A stretch of DNA of 64,000 bases from Microcebus murinus (taxonomy: Eukaryota > Chordata > Mammalia > Primates > Cheirogaleidae), in the NCBI RefSeq assembly GCF_040939455.1, contig NC_134117.1:50028001-50092000 (forward strand), in the 5' to 3' direction. Below, one piece after another: positions 1-12,889 of the stretch; position 1 is the first letter of the stretch; each line of letters starts with the position of its first letter. The notes under the pieces were generated by a model. The model was not told where the DNA came from. It saw only the letters and a list, made by a program, of their open reading frames with translations, and made no database searches. A program made the position numbers and the translations under genes.

Positions 1-4
1 TATT

Positions 5-123
5 AGATTCAAGCATCCACAAAAGCTTATAGTCAGTTCAAGCATCCATAAAAAGTCAAGGAGGTTGATTATTTCACTCTACTCCTTTTGTGGATTCAAG
101 CATCCACAAAAGCAATAGTCAGT
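5..123. repeat. Short direct repeats with a perfect hairpin
   Basis: The motif 'ttcaagcatccacaaaag' occurs at about 7-25 and 95-112, and a diverged, shortened form lies at about 39-55. The two good copies are both followed by 'atagtcagt'. The last copy is preceded by 'cttttgtgga' (85-94), which pairs perfectly with 'tccacaaaag' (103-112) around an 8-base loop. This may be the edge of a minisatellite that continues to the left of the window. Confidence 0.75.
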
Positions 124-1082
124 CATAAGTATGGCTATTGGGATTTCATTTCAGTAATTACAGTAATTCTGTTGTATTTTGTGAGTGTGCACTTTGGTTT
201 TATAGCACTATCTCTTAGGAAGACATTCATAAATTTCCTGCACGACATGACTCCTCTTCCCTCTATATAACAGGTATTTAACAACTATGCTTTCCTTCCA
301 AGACATTCACGGTAATATTACATTTGAGTTCAGCAATGTAATTGGTAGCCAGAAACCAATTGTTCTTCCTCATATCCCACAAAACGTCTATATTCTTGAA
401 AAACAAAAAACAAAAAAACTTCTATTAGGGTAATTTATATTACCTACTTATTTTCACATGAATTCAAATAATGCTAAGAAAATATGTTTCAAAGCAAGAG
501 ATATAGAAATTTATAGATGAATGTGACCTGAAATATCCATTAAATATAACCAAAAAATTTGTGTCTAGATAATGACATTATTTTTACAAAGCACCAAAAT
601 AGTGTCTTAGAAAACTAAAGTCTTCCTTTCCTTATCTCTAAGCAGAACTATTTCAAAAGGCACAAACGGTTGTCCAAGTGATATTTGAATTTTACCTGAA
701 AGAAGATAGAATATATTAATAGATGGCAAACCCATTCTTTGTATACATATCCTTTCCTCTAGATATTCCCTCATTTTCTCAAGATCATAGAGATAATATC
801 TTAAGAAGTCTCGATGTTCAAGCAAGGAAATTCCCTTAACGACATGAAATACAAAAATGTTACTTATTAATTATGTGAAGATTCCAGTTGTTTCCTTTCC
901 TGTCTTTCTGCTTTTTTTCATACAAATATATTTGCATTTCTATGAGTATTTGCATTATTTATCTTTCTGACCTTTTCCTTCTTTCCATGATTTTAATGGG
1001 AAAAAAATAAGAATTTATCAATTTGGCCTTTAACTACATGGAGCACAGGAAAGAGAGAGAATAGTGAATAAAAAAAAAAAGC
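124..1082. other. Unassigned AT-rich sequence
   Basis: I see no gene or recognisable repeat here. Open frames are under 75 codons and have no recognisable protein signature. A short A-rich patch lies at about 400-420 and a run of 12 A at about 1069-1080. Confidence 0.5.
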
Positions 1083-1290
1083 ACAGTTGTTAGAATAAGC
1101 ATTAGACTATACTTAAATTCCAGTTGTACCCTTTACATTTCTGTGGCTTTGTGCCAGTTATTTATCATCTTTAAGCCTATAAAACAAGGAGTATAATTCA
1201 CTCATCTACTGTGAAAATTACTTTATATAAAGCATTTAGTAGAATCCCTACTAAGCAAATATCATCATAACTGTGTTGGTAAGAACAGGT
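1083..1290 (+). repeat. MIR SINE relic
   Basis: The order of weak MIR landmarks on the plus strand is preserved: a 'gttagaataagcattagact' start, a 'gtgccagttatttatcatctttaagcc' core and a 'tatataaagcatttagtag' end. It is strongly diverged and boundaries are approximate. Confidence 0.55.
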
Positions 1291-2368
1291 AAGGGTATAA
1301 ACCAGTCCCACTTCATTGAGTTTGCAGGTAAGCCCTGGCAACCATGCCCATTTAAGAGAAAATATACCATCAACATAATTTGTTTTAATTACAAGAGACC
1401 CTGTCATCTCTACTATTCTTATAAATTCACATCAGGTATTTTTTCTTCAATATTTCTCATTTCCCAGCCCAAATCATTTTTTTATCTACAAGTTCAAAAC
1501 ATATTAGTTTGTTTGAAAACACTCCGACATACTTCAATATATTTTATCCTGCCAATATTTGTTTCAGGAACCGAAAATTAAATGTAGTTACTTTCCTCTA
1601 TTTAACCCCCATGACTTTTGAAAATTTTCCTCATTCTCCTTGAAGCTATGGTCTTGAGCAGTTTTTATAATGTCATGAACTCCACACTCCACTGAGCTTT
1701 TAAGCTTTGTTTAGTGTTGCCATTGCTTTATCTTGGATGATCACCCTCTTAAATTTAACAATATATTTTCAATTTATTATGGTTTTCCAGTTCCACTTGG
1801 ATGAACAAAGATTTATTTTTCTGACAGGCTGAACTTCCCCTCCTTCTTTGTTATTCTGCTTCAGAGTTCAACTCCTTCCTTGACCACATGACATAATCAA
1901 TTCAAAATTTCTCATAATATATATAGCATTCTAGAATACATTTTATTTACTTAAAATATTAATTCTTTTCCTCTTATTTTCAGCATAAATGCTATTTATT
2001 TTTGGTCCATTTGCTCTTGGAAATAGTTAACTTTGACATTAACAGGGCCATCCAGATTATTTTATTACTTTTTTCAGGTGACAAAAAATTATTCATAAGT
2101 TACTTTTTTCTAATTAAGGTATTAACATAAACCCATACTGTTAAAAGTTTACCATAGATACTATTTAAAGGTGTTTTCAAACAGAATTTTTAGAGATTTT
2201 TCACAGATATAAGAAAATAGTATAAAAAATACAGTACTGAGAAATAAGGACATTTCAGAAATGTCAATATTACAAATTAAGTCAATCTCAGCAGTTTTCA
2301 ATCATATTATATATAGTATAATAGTAAAATATTTGAGGATGAAAGAATAGTTCTTTAGCATTTTATTT
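1291..2368. other. Unassigned AT-rich sequence
   Basis: No gene, RNA gene or confident repeat is visible. The longest open frames are about 100 codons with no recognisable domain, which is within what AT-rich intergenic DNA gives by chance. Confidence 0.5.
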
Positions 2369-2380
2369 TATTTTTTTAAC
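2369..2380. repeat. Target-site duplication, left, of DYNLL1 retrocopy
   Basis: 'tatttttttaac' directly precedes the poly(T) at 2381-2394 and recurs at 3189-3200 on the far side of the retrocopy. This is the expected mark of L1-mediated insertion. Confidence 0.85.
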
Positions 2381-3200
<820 letters not shown>

Positions 3201-3985
3201 TTTTAACTAATTTTTTTTATTTCAGCATATTATGGGGATACAAATATTATATTGCCCATGCCACTCTTCTCCCCTCAAGTCAGAGATTCAAGCATGACCA
3301 TCTCCCAAATGTTGCACATCTCACTCATTATGTTTATATATACCCATCCTCTCCTCTCCCCTCCCACCTGCCCAACACCCGATAAGTTTTATTCCTATAT
3401 GTCCACTTAGATGTTGAGCCATTAATACCAATTTGCTGGTGAGTACATGTGGTGCTTGTTTTCCCATTCTTGAGATACTTCACTTAGTAGAATGGGTTCC
3501 AGCCCTATCCAGGAAAATACAAGAGGTGCTATATCACCATTGTTTCTTAAAGCTGAATAGTACTCCATGGTATACATATACCACATTTTATTAATCCACT
3601 CATGTATTGATGGGCACTTGGGTTTTTTCCACAACTTTGCAATTGTGAATTGTGCTGCTATAAACATTTGAGTGCAGGTGTCTTTTTCATAAAGTGACTT
3701 TTAATCTTTTGAGTAAATGCCCAGTAGTGGAATTGCTGGGTCAAATGGTAGATCTACTTGTATCACTTTAAGGTATCTCCATATTGTTTTCCACAGAGGT
3801 TGAACTAGTTTTCAGTCCCACCAGCAGTGTAGAACTGTTCTTATCTCTCCACATCCACGCCAACATTTATTGTTTGGGGACTTTTTGATAAAGGCCATTC
3901 TTACTGGAGATAAGTGATATCTCATTGCAGTTTTGATTTGCATTTCCTTGATGATTAGAGATGTTGAGCATTTTTTTTCAATTGT
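3201..3985 (-). mobile_element. 5'-truncated L1, antisense, ORF2 C-terminus and 3'UTR
   Basis: On the minus strand the segment 3667-3422 reads MWYMYTMEYYSALRNNGDIA..., the C-terminal end of L1 ORF2p (compare the MWYIYTMEYYAAI motif of primate L1). It is followed by the 3'UTR and an A-tail at about 3220-3201 containing the strepsirrhine-type 'tattatggggatacaaat' end. More ORF2 sequence with frameshifts extends to about 3985, where homology stops. It is an inactive fragment. Confidence 0.9.
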
Positions 3986-4511
3986 TCAATGTGACTTAAT
4001 ATTCTGGTCATCTACCTAGTGATTGAAAATAATTTTTTAAAACTCTTTCATAAACAAGCATCAGAAAGTCAGTTTCCAATTAAAATAAAACAATATTGAA
4101 GAAAGATTATAATGCATGCATTTTGATAAAAGAAATTGACAATTAGCAGAAAATTCCATGATTTTCACTGTACTGGGCCTTTCCACACATTTTTGATATA
4201 ACACTAAATTAATATTACAATGAATTTGCACTAATTTGGATTAACAGGTGACAAGGGAAATCTGAATTAAATTGAAAAATAAGGTATCTTTAAGTTGGAA
4301 GCATTAATTTCACAGTAACTAAACTGTTGGTAACCAAGCAATTCTATATAGAAGCCTTTTAAGTCTGCTCTTTTAAATTTGTTTTAGTAACATTTATAAT
4401 TAGCAGCGTATAATTTGTATCTCTCAAAGTGCTAAAATTCTCTTATATAAATTAAATATGTTCCAAAATCATTTTGTTAGACTATTAAATTACTTAACTA
4501 CTCCCTTATTT
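3986..4511. other. Unassigned AT-rich sequence
   Basis: No gene or recognisable repeat is visible between the two antisense L1 relics. Confidence 0.45.
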
Positions 4512-5430
4512 TAATCAACTTTATTGAGGTATAATTTTCATGAAACAAAATACACAGACTTCCAATGTATGATTTAATAGCTTTTGACACCTGTATACAC
4601 CAATGTAGCTATCACACAACTCAAGATATAGAAAATTTCTATCACCAGGAAAGTTTCCCTGTGTCCCCTTATAGTCAAACTCTTATCCTGTGTACCAGAC
4701 AACCACTGAGATCTATTACCATAGATTAATTTAACCTGTTTTTGAACTTGATACCAATGAAATCCTTTGATGTAGTCTTTGTGATTTTTGTTTTTTTCTT
4801 TCTGGTGCTCAACACAATTTTAGACCCACTCCTAATTCAGAGTTTGTAGTGATTTCGGCTGGAAAGAAAGTCATTCCTTAAGATGGAAGCAGTAATATAA
4901 AGAACTGCTTATTAGCAATTCTTTAATTTTTATGGCCCAGTAACACTCCATTCTATATTCATATACAACACATTTGTTTATGCATTCACCTGTTGGTGGA
5001 CATGTAGGTTGTTTCCAGTTTTTGAATATTATGAATTCAGCTGCTCTAAATATTTACATACAAGTCTTTCATCGACACATGTTTTTATTTCTCCTAGGTA
5101 AATATTTAGCATTGGAATTGCTGGTTAGTAAGGTAGAGGTATGGTTACCTTTTCATAGAACCTCCTAGACTGTTTTCCAACATGGTTGTACCATTTTACA
5201 TTTCCATCAGTAATATATAAGAGTATCATTGGTTTACATTATCTACAATACTTAATATGTCACTTCATTTTGTTTTAGCCATTTTAGTGGTCATGAGTGA
5301 TATTCTCATTGTGGTTCCAATTTGAATTTCCCTAATGATTAATGATATTAAACATCTTTTTATGTGCTTGTCAACCATTTGTATATTTTTTTCTGAAGTA
5401 TTTGTTCAAGACTTTTGCCAATATTAAATT
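4512..5430 (-). mobile_element. Old L1M relic, antisense, 3'UTR and ORF2 C-terminal region
   Basis: Landmarks of old mammalian L1 3' regions appear in antisense order: 'tttattgaggtataattttcatg' like start, 'agctatcacacaactcaagatatagaaaatttc', then 'catttgtttatgcattcacctgttggtggacatgtaggttgtttccag', and 'tgtttccaacatggttgtaccattttacat'. The run is broken at about 4795-4860 by unrelated sequence that carries one arm of an inverted repeat (4817-4847). Confidence 0.85.
4817..4847 (+). repeat. Left arm of a 31-bp imperfect inverted repeat
   Basis: This 31-base segment is the reverse complement of 5519-5549 at 28 of 31 positions. It lies inside the interruption of the L1M relic. I cannot assign it to a repeat family. 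Confidence 0.8.
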
Positions 5431-5518
5431 GGCTTCTTTTCTTTCATCTTGAATTCTAAGCATTCTTAATAATATTTCTTTTTTATAAGGAAAAAAGAAT
5501 ATCCCAGTCCAGGTCAGC

Positions 5519-5549
5519 ACAAACTCTGAATGAAGAATGGGTCTAAAAT
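5519..5549 (-). repeat. Right arm of a 31-bp imperfect inverted repeat
   Basis: This is the partner of 4817-4847 (28 of 31 matches as reverse complement). It lies about 90 bp beyond the end of recognisable L1M sequence. Confidence 0.8.
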
Positions 5550-6394
5550 CCACAGATGCAATTCTGAAACATTAGGTTTGAATCAAAAGTAGTTCTTGAT
5601 GAAGAGGAGATGAGTAATCTGGTATTTTGACTCTATTAAGACTTGCCATTTTCTAGCTGAACAAAAGCATCATTCTTTAGTCCCATTTAAAATCAGTATT
5701 TCATCATTTAGAAAAGCCTGCTTCAATCTAAGCAAATCATAATGTGATTCTGCAATTGATTGCTAGGCCGAGAACTGATTTGTTTGCTAAGCAGAAACAC
5801 TTAAAAAATACATACAGTTCATCTTCTCTAATAAAGGTATTCACGTACAATTAGTAGTAATAAGTAGTACCAGTGAGTAGTATGAATAACATACATACTG
5901 CTCTCCTCTGAAAAGTATTAAAGTGAATGGCTAAGTATCATTAAGTAAGGATGTACTTGACTTAGCTGTGATTTTATCAGATGTTCCCTGTTCAGACTGG
6001 CTTCTGAATCAGCAGCTATTGGTGTAAGTAATAAAGAAGTTGTAAAGGTTTCCCTTTCTTGAGGATTTCTGGAAAAACTTGTTGATTATTTGGCTGGATA
6101 TTGCAAAGAGGCATCAGGAATTGAGAAATGATCTGTCTTTGACTTCTCTTTGCACTCTTTAATTCTCTGAGTCTATGATGGTCAAGTACAGAGCACTTGG
6201 CTTCGTGGTCTATGTATAACTTTTCAGGATTAATGGTGGCATTAAGCCAGTTCATCCATAAGATTATCTGGTGCTCTATCAAAATTTCAGCCAGGGTCAC
6301 CCCACTTGTAGAGTAGACATCATAGTCTTTCTGCTTCCTATTCTATATACAATATACATGGTATCAATGAGATTTCTGAAACTATGATCCTAGA
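5550..6394. other. Unassigned sequence with one unexplained open frame
   Basis: No repeat is recognised. A 94-codon minus-strand open frame (6300-6016, MTLAEILIEHQIILWMNWLN...) has mixed, protein-like composition, but I recognise no family, and no A-tail or target duplication is visible near it. Confidence 0.4.
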
Positions 6395-6545
6395 GAGTTC
6401 AGAGAATGGGGAGTTGCTGTTCAATGGGTATAAAATTTCAGTTATGCAAGATGAGTAAGCTCTAGAGATCTGTTGCACAACATTGTACCTATAGTTAACA
6501 ATACTGTATTATGCACTTAAAATCTTGTTTAAAGGACCTAAAATG
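6395..6545 (+). mobile_element. L1M 3'UTR fragment, copy 1
   Basis: It contains the old-L1 3'UTR string 'gttcaatgggtataaaatttcagttatgcaagatgagtaagctc...tatagttaacaatactgta'. A second copy of the same stretch lies at 7178-7345. Confidence 0.8.
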
Positions 6546-7177
6546 CATATGATATATAAAGATCTTGTGATATGACTCCAAGCGTAAGCCTAGTAATAAA
6601 ATTTTAGAAACTACAAGAGTGACCTCAGTTCAGAGTTCACAGAAAGAATGATTTCCTATTGTTCATTATCACATAGAGAATAGAAAGCCAGAAAAACTTC
6701 AGCATTTATATCTAAAAAAACCTCCAAATGTGCTCTAAATTTTCAGAAATAAGCAAAGCCTTTTTAGTTTTAAAGGTCAAAAAATAAACTTAAAATGTTA
6801 GATAAAGGAGTCAAATTTTTGCCATAGCAAATAGTAAAAGAAACAGGATTCTCTTTCTGAATTGGGTGAATAGTTGCAGTCCATAAATTCTGTACTTACA
6901 ACTGTCAATGAGATTAAGATAAATCATACTTTATAGTGTCCTATATGTCTGGATCACTTATGTTTTATTTGGAAACTAATATTTCATGAATTTAAATATT
7001 CTTGCTTAATTTTATGGAACTAACACACATTTTAGGAAAAATGGCACATAGTCAAATTTTTATTCTTAAATGTGGAATAACCGAGGTTGTGTATAGAAAT
7101 TCACACTTTTGTATATCATGATGTTACATAAATTTGCATCTATATACTAATGGTACCAAGAATATTTCTGAAAATAT
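6546..7177. other. Spacer between two L1M 3' copies
   Basis: AT-rich, with no recognised gene or repeat. The last ~25 bases before 7178 resemble the ~40 bases before 6395 ('atggta.caa...atttctgaaa'), so the duplicated segment may be longer than the L1M piece. Confidence 0.4.
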
Positions 7178-7345
7178 TTATCCTGGAGAATTCAGAGAAT
7201 GGGGGGTTGCTGTTCAATGGGTATAAAATTTCAGTTACGCAAGATGAATAAGCTCCAGAGATCTGCTGTACAACACTGTGACTATAGTTAACAATACTGT
7301 GTTGTGTGTTTAAAATCTTGTTAAGGGAGATATTATGTTAAGTGT
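7178..7345 (+). mobile_element. L1M 3'UTR fragment, copy 2
   Basis: It is closely similar to 6395-6545 ('agaatggggggttgctgttcaatgggtataaaatttcag...'), in the same orientation, and runs slightly further into the L1M 3' end. Confidence 0.8.
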
Positions 7346-7894
7346 TTTAGTACAATTTTTAAAAACAGATAGGGAGAAAAAAGTGAAACTCCAAATAGCA
7401 AATAAAAATTTTGCAATTCAGAACCTTTCACACTATTTTATAATTAATTTTATTTAATCAAATAAAAAGTATCATGAAAACAAAGCTTGATATGCAACAA
7501 ATATGATCCTAAAATTATTGCTTACTCTAAATTATTATGAACTACAGTTTATGTGAACTGCACAAAGCCTACGATATGAAGGAAGTCATCGCTGAATCTT
7601 CCTGACAAGTGACAAGTCCCTTGGTAAATGGCCACCCCTAATATATCCATTTCTTAAATATGAATTTTAGAATTGGGTCATTTTAAAGTGAGAAAAACAT
7701 ATTTAGGTATTCTACCAGGTTTTAGTTTGTTCACAGTATTAGAACATACCTACAAAATTCTCTCCATTTATATCTCTCTTTATAATGAGAGAATGAAAAA
7801 TTTAGTAATGCAGGAGTTTACAACATGAGATTCTATATCACAGAAGCAAGAAAATGTATGTCTAGAGTTCAGACTCAGGCTTAACTTAATGGTC
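7346..7894. other. Unassigned AT-rich sequence
   Basis: I see no gene or recognisable repeat. Confidence 0.4.
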
Positions 7895-8120
7895 TCTATA
7901 ATGACATTTCTTGCCACACTCTGGCCATGTGACCTGGAATAATTAGTTAACCAGTATATGCCTCAACTGTCACACCAGTAAAATGTGGAGTAAAAACAAT
8001 ATTTATGACATAGATATTTGGGAGGATGAATAAAATAGTATAGGTAAAGTATAGAAAACACTGCTGAATACACACTGAGCGCCCATTAAATGTTAGCTAT
8101 AATGTACTTTATTGTCATCA
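7895..8120 (+). repeat. MIR SINE relic
   Basis: Plus-strand MIR landmarks: 'ctggccatgtgacctggaataattagttaacc', 'cctcaactgtcacaccagtaaaatg' and a 3' end 'cactgagcgcccattaaatgttagct'. Confidence 0.75.
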
Positions 8121-8237
8121 TCACAGAACTCTAGATTTTTCAAAATTTCTCCGATTTTTTTCCTGTGGAAGGAAGGCCCTTTGAAATGACACTGTCATTT
8201 CGTGGATTTTGCAACACTAGGCTAAAAAAGAGAAAGC

Positions 8238-8287
8238 CTGTTTTTGTTTTGTTTTGTTCTGTTCTGTTTTGCTTTGTTTCGCTTTCC
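8238..8287 (+). repeat. (TTTTG)n pentanucleotide microsatellite, degenerate
   Basis: About nine units of TTTTG with C/T and T/C substitutions in the later units. Confidence 0.85.
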
Positions 8288-10237
8288 TAAAGCACTGATA
8301 GAATAGTGAGTGATTCCATAAGACTTTTATGCTTTCGTGCTCAAAAGAAGAGGAAGGAAAACAAGGTTATACCTTGGCAATAGAGAATTTTTTTCTCCTA
8401 AAATGTGGAAAGACCTACAATGCCTCTAGTAACTTATAAGGCACCAAATATGTCTCTTGGTTACTAAGCAAATTAGTTCATATCTCATTTCTGAACCAGG
8501 AAGACAGACAGAAGTTATAGGTAAAGGTCAGGAGTTTTGACTGACCCATGGTGGTTCAATAACCAGTCTTTCTTCCACTCTTCCAATAAAGTCAATTACT
8601 AATTTAGAGGCTACTGCACTCCTTGTCTGTTCTCCTAAGCTGGGTATACCATAAGGCAGCAAAGATAATGGTTTTAGGCAGCCAAATACCAAGGTGAGGA
8701 AATGCTTACTGTCTGCTTGCGCTGTTAGCAGCGAACTACATGGGGAAGCCTCCTTCTGGCTCACATAGAGGAAAGAGAACCCCAGCGTCGCCACAGCTGT
8801 CACTGGCCTTTTCTGTTTTCAAAGCAGAAGTCAGAATTGAATGGTAACCAAAACTATTGAGACCTTCCTAGCCACGTGTGACTAAATGAGCCAAATGAAT
8901 AGCAAAGAGGCAGATGGCCCTGGAGTTAACGAGAATCTCACAAGCCCACAATTTTGTTGAAATAAAATTTTGCCACCTCAGTATTCAATACAAAATTGAA
9001 CCATCCAACACTTTCCTCCAAAATGGGAACAGTTAATTTCATGAGGGTCCATTATCAAAGGACAGCCTTCAAGTACAAGGGTATTCAAGACAGTAATAGT
9101 CTGGGTTTGCTATGCCTCCTTGTATGACAGAACTTTTTTCTCAGGCATTGATCACTTCAAGTGTCCATAGTTTTTCTAGCAGTTTATTCCTAAATCAATA
9201 GTCTGAATTCAGTTAAGTCCTAAAGATGAATGATTACATGTATAGCTATTTTCTTTATCCTGTAATCTACATCTTTAGGTATTGTTCTGATTAGACTTCC
9301 TGCTTTAAAACTTCATCAGCTTACTCAGGCATCAGTCGTCCTGTATTCTGCACTCTTCCTGAATTTTGAGTCCTTTTTAATTGCCACTGACCATATGAAT
9401 TACCCTCCCTCATTTCCATTTCTATCTTTTTTGGCAGCTTGACCTCAATTTCTTTCTCCTCCTCCTCATTTACAGCATATCTCCATTGCACTTCTGGCAA
9501 ACTTCCATAGCACGACATTTTCTTCCTGCTGTAGCTAAATCTAAATCTGCAGCTGTTTTAATATGGCATCTGTGGTTAATTTTTGGTACAATATTGCATA
9601 TCATGAATGACAGTAATGCCTAAGGCTATTGCAATATTATGCAAGATTTCAGATGGATGGAACCTATTAACTCACTGTAAATTCATGCATTATGGATATG
9701 GCATGGCACTTAACTGCAATATGCAGTACCTGTATTGAGAAACTACAGGTGCTTTCAACCACTTAAGAAGTGAGGACATTGCATCACCTTCCTGCAGTGT
9801 TCTCTAATTTTCCCACTTACTTGTTCCAAAGTAGCATCAAAAGAACAAAGATAAGATGAAATTAACATGAAGCTCCCAAGGTTGCCCATTTGGCTCAGCT
9901 CTCTATTAATTTTTTTAGGTTAAAGGATTGCTCTTTGTGACATTTGACAATATGAGAACATTTCCCTTTACCTTAGATTTTGAGACAAGGGGCTCCCTAT
10001 ACATAATATTAGATAGATGAGAAGTCATTGAAAAAGAATAAAACAACCAATATACTAGGGTAAACCAAAATTTGAAATAAATATATTTGCATTCTGGCAG
10101 TTTGAATAGCAGTTATTTGGAAGAGTGGCACTGAAGAGAATGAGCCCCTTTAAGGGCAGCCAAAACTAGATTTTGCTAGTTAAGCATTTAAAGTAAAACA
10201 GAGGCCAATTGGAAGCATCATTTTGTACTGGACAAAA
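8288..10237. other. Long stretch without recognised genes or repeats
   Basis: About 2 kb of moderately AT-rich DNA. Two minus-strand open frames (8803-8528, 91 codons; 9518-9321, 65 codons, Glu/Lys-rich) have no recognisable family. I see no splice-site pair, A-tail or target duplication that would support either as a gene or retrocopy. Confidence 0.45.
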
Positions 10238-10445
10238 AGAAACACAGGCTTTGGAGTCAAACAAAATTAGTTTCAAATACCAGCCATGCCCCTCAATAGT
10301 TGAATGGCTCAAGAAAGTTACTTAACCTTTCTAAATGTCAGTTTTCTCACTTGTAACCAAGGATAATACGCTCCTACATGCTTCTTGAGAAAATAATTTG
10401 ATGTAATGCACCTAGGACAGTGCCTAGCTTATAGTAGTTACTTCA
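10238..10445 (+). repeat. MIR SINE
   Basis: A well preserved plus-strand MIR: 'caggctttggagtcaaacaaaattag' (normally ...tctggagccagactgcctgggttc), then 'agttacttaacctttctaaatgtcagttttctcac', ending 'gcacctaggacagtgcctagcttatagtag'. Confidence 0.85.
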
Positions 10446-11804
10446 ATTTTTTGAGGTGGCATATGAACATAATTATAGCAGAGGTTGGCAGAAAGAAGTA
10501 TAAAATGTCTTAAGAATGAATGAGTAGGTTCTGAAATTAGATAAAGACAATTAAAGTAGAAAGAACTTTTTTGTTCACCTTGTTGAGGTTATAAAAAATA
10601 GAATAAAGGAGATCAATGAATAGACAAGGCCAGATGGCAAAAGACAAACTAAGTAAGTAAGGCAAGCTAAAAGAAAGGAAAAGATGAGAGAAAAGGAAAA
10701 GTAGCAAATAGATTAAAATGTCAAAAGGTGGGTATAAATGGAACCTTGCCTTTCCAGTAAGACATTATGAGGACAGTAAGGACCATAATAAAGAAGCTGA
10801 AGTCCTTCAGCTGACCTGGGTAGGAAGTGAGACAGAGAGAAAGCATAAGACCCCAGGGAGACCATGCAAGCTATGTCTTAAACAGTCTGTCTGCACAGGG
10901 CTTGAGCCTTCCAGCTCTGACAGTGCCCTTGGCTCAGGCAGCGCTAAAGGAAGTGCACTAATGAGCAGAAGGGCACGGTGCTGAGTGCAGCGACTGCCGA
11001 GCTTTACTGGTCAGGCAGGGTTTTTTTCATTTCATAAATCAATTACAATGTGCGATATTGATTTCACAAAGTCAGCAGGACTTAAAAATTAATGAGCAAA
11101 ATATTTTTTTATTATTTTTGAAAACAGTGCAGAGTCTACAGCTTAGCACATTCGGCAGAAAGACAAATGGAGGCTTTGGCTGCCACAAATTTCATCCCAT
11201 TCTATCCCCCTGCATGTTCCTCATCTCAGCATCAGCAAAGAATCTGGAGCTGGCATAAGACCCTGGTGCATTATGCCAACAAAATCTCTCCCTGGTATCT
11301 GAAGCAGGAGCAGCCCCAACTAATATGTCTGTGTTTAGACACTAGTGAGTTTTGTACAGATGCCCAGGCCTCTCCAGATGGAGCAAACAAGGAAAAGAAT
11401 GAGAAACCCACCTGACCAAGGACATAAAATGAAGCAGGACTGCATTTGTGATTGTGGTTCTTGATAAGTAGTTACAGCACTCTTTTTCCAAACTGTAGTA
11501 ACATCTAAACTGGAATTTTTGATGAACTATTTACTTTGGACAACATCAAAAGTGGGAAAATTGCTAAAGGGTCTATTCTGCCAATCAACCCCTGGCCCAA
11601 TGCCAAGAATATCAGAAATATACCTCAAGTAGAGGGAGGCATAGACAGTTTAGCCTTTTTCCACAGCAAAAGAAGTTATCTCATGCATATAGTTTTTAGA
11701 AAAAATGCAGAGGGAGAGAATAAATCCTGCCTAAATTTTGCTGTTAAAATTTACTACCTGTTAAAAAATGTACTATTCTTGGTTTGTAAAATAATTAACG
11801 TTAA
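10446..11804. other. Long stretch without recognised genes or repeats
   Basis: It includes a locally GC-richer part at about 10,800-11,000 and open frames of 66-114 codons with no recognisable domains. It could hold conserved non-coding DNA; sequence alone cannot tell. Confidence 0.4.
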
Positions 11805-12035
11805 ATATAATAGTGAACATTTGAACATTCGTTATATGCTAGGCTCTGTGCTAAGTCCTTTGTATGCATACATTATATAATTTAATTCATAGAGCAACCT
11901 TAAATGGTAGACACTATTATTATCTAGATTTTATACTTGATGGTAAATGAGTCCCAAGTAGGCTAAATAGCTCCCTGAGTGCCTCAAAGTAAGAGGCAAT
12001 ATTAAATCTCATCTGTTTACACTAAAGCATGTGCT
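11805..12035 (-). repeat. MIR SINE, antisense
   Basis: Antisense MIR order: 'cgttatatgctaggctctgtgctaagtcctttg', 'taatttaattcatagagcaaccttaaatggtagacactattattatc', then a degraded 'gagtcccaagtaggctaaatagctccctgag'. Confidence 0.8.
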
Positions 12036-12049
12036 CTCAAGCATTCATT

Positions 12050-12112
12050 ACACCAGCAAATATTTATTGAGCACCTAAAACATGCTAGGCACTATTCTAG
12101 GTGCTATCCACT
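12050..12112 (-). repeat. Antisense MIR/L2-type 3' tail fragment
   Basis: 'caaatatttattgagcacctaaaacatgctaggcactattctaggtgc' is the antisense form of the common '...cagtgcctggcacatagtaggtgctcaataaatatttg' tail shared by MIR and L2. Confidence 0.7.
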
Positions 12113-12889
12113 ATCAAAATCACTCCTTGGATCAAGATAATGTATTTACCCGAAATGAAAATATTTCAGGGACTAATGACATTCTTTCAAATTGCGATTT
12201 TAGTTTGGGATAGAGAATAAAAAACTCAGAAGGTAGTTGATCAACTTGCTTAAGAAAGACTAAGAGAATAACAAACAATATTCTGAATATGTGAATACAA
12301 CAAATTAGAATGATAAATGAGAGAACAGGGGGGAAAGAAGGAAGTTAAGAAGTCTAAGAAGTTAATTTCTTCTTGGGTGAAGGAGGCAGATAAAATTGGC
12401 CAAATGTAAATATGAGGAAAAAAGGTGATAACTAAAAGTAATGCTAAGGAAATAAAACCTGTGTTTCTTAGGAAATCATTTTGCCTCACAAACACAAGAA
12501 AGTAATGAAGATAGATTTTTTTAAAAAAATAAACTATATAAACTTGATCTTTAAATTACTTCTCAATGAGTTAATGCTTCCTTTTAATATTATTGGGATA
12601 AATAGCAAATATAGTCTGCAGAAATTTCACCCTATTATTTACTTCCTTTATGCTTTTTTTCTTGTTTAAGTACTTAAGTGACTTAATAAAATGTGCTACA
12701 AATAAAGGAAAATGAGAATGTAAATAATTTATTTTTAGTAATTTTCCTTTCACTCCTCACAGAACTCACAAATAAATAGAATTAGGTAAAGACACACCAC
12801 ACAAAATATTACCTTTCATTGATATTTTTTTCTTGCTTTGTTTCTGTGCATGTTTTTAAAGTATAAGGACATTCATTCAAGGTAGGAGA
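12113..12889. other. Unassigned AT-rich sequence
   Basis: No gene or repeat recognised; open frames are short, overlapping and low in complexity. Confidence 0.4.

Noticed and set aside
6016..6300. 94-codon minus-strand open frame with mixed composition
   Set aside because: It looks more protein-like than most, but I recognise no family, it has no A-tail or target duplication as a retrocopy, and no splice-site support as an exon. A translated search would settle it.
9321..9518. 65-codon Glu/Lys-rich minus-strand frame, possible retrocopy
   Set aside because: No recognisable protein, no A-tail and no duplication found around it; the composition reflects an A/G-rich strand.
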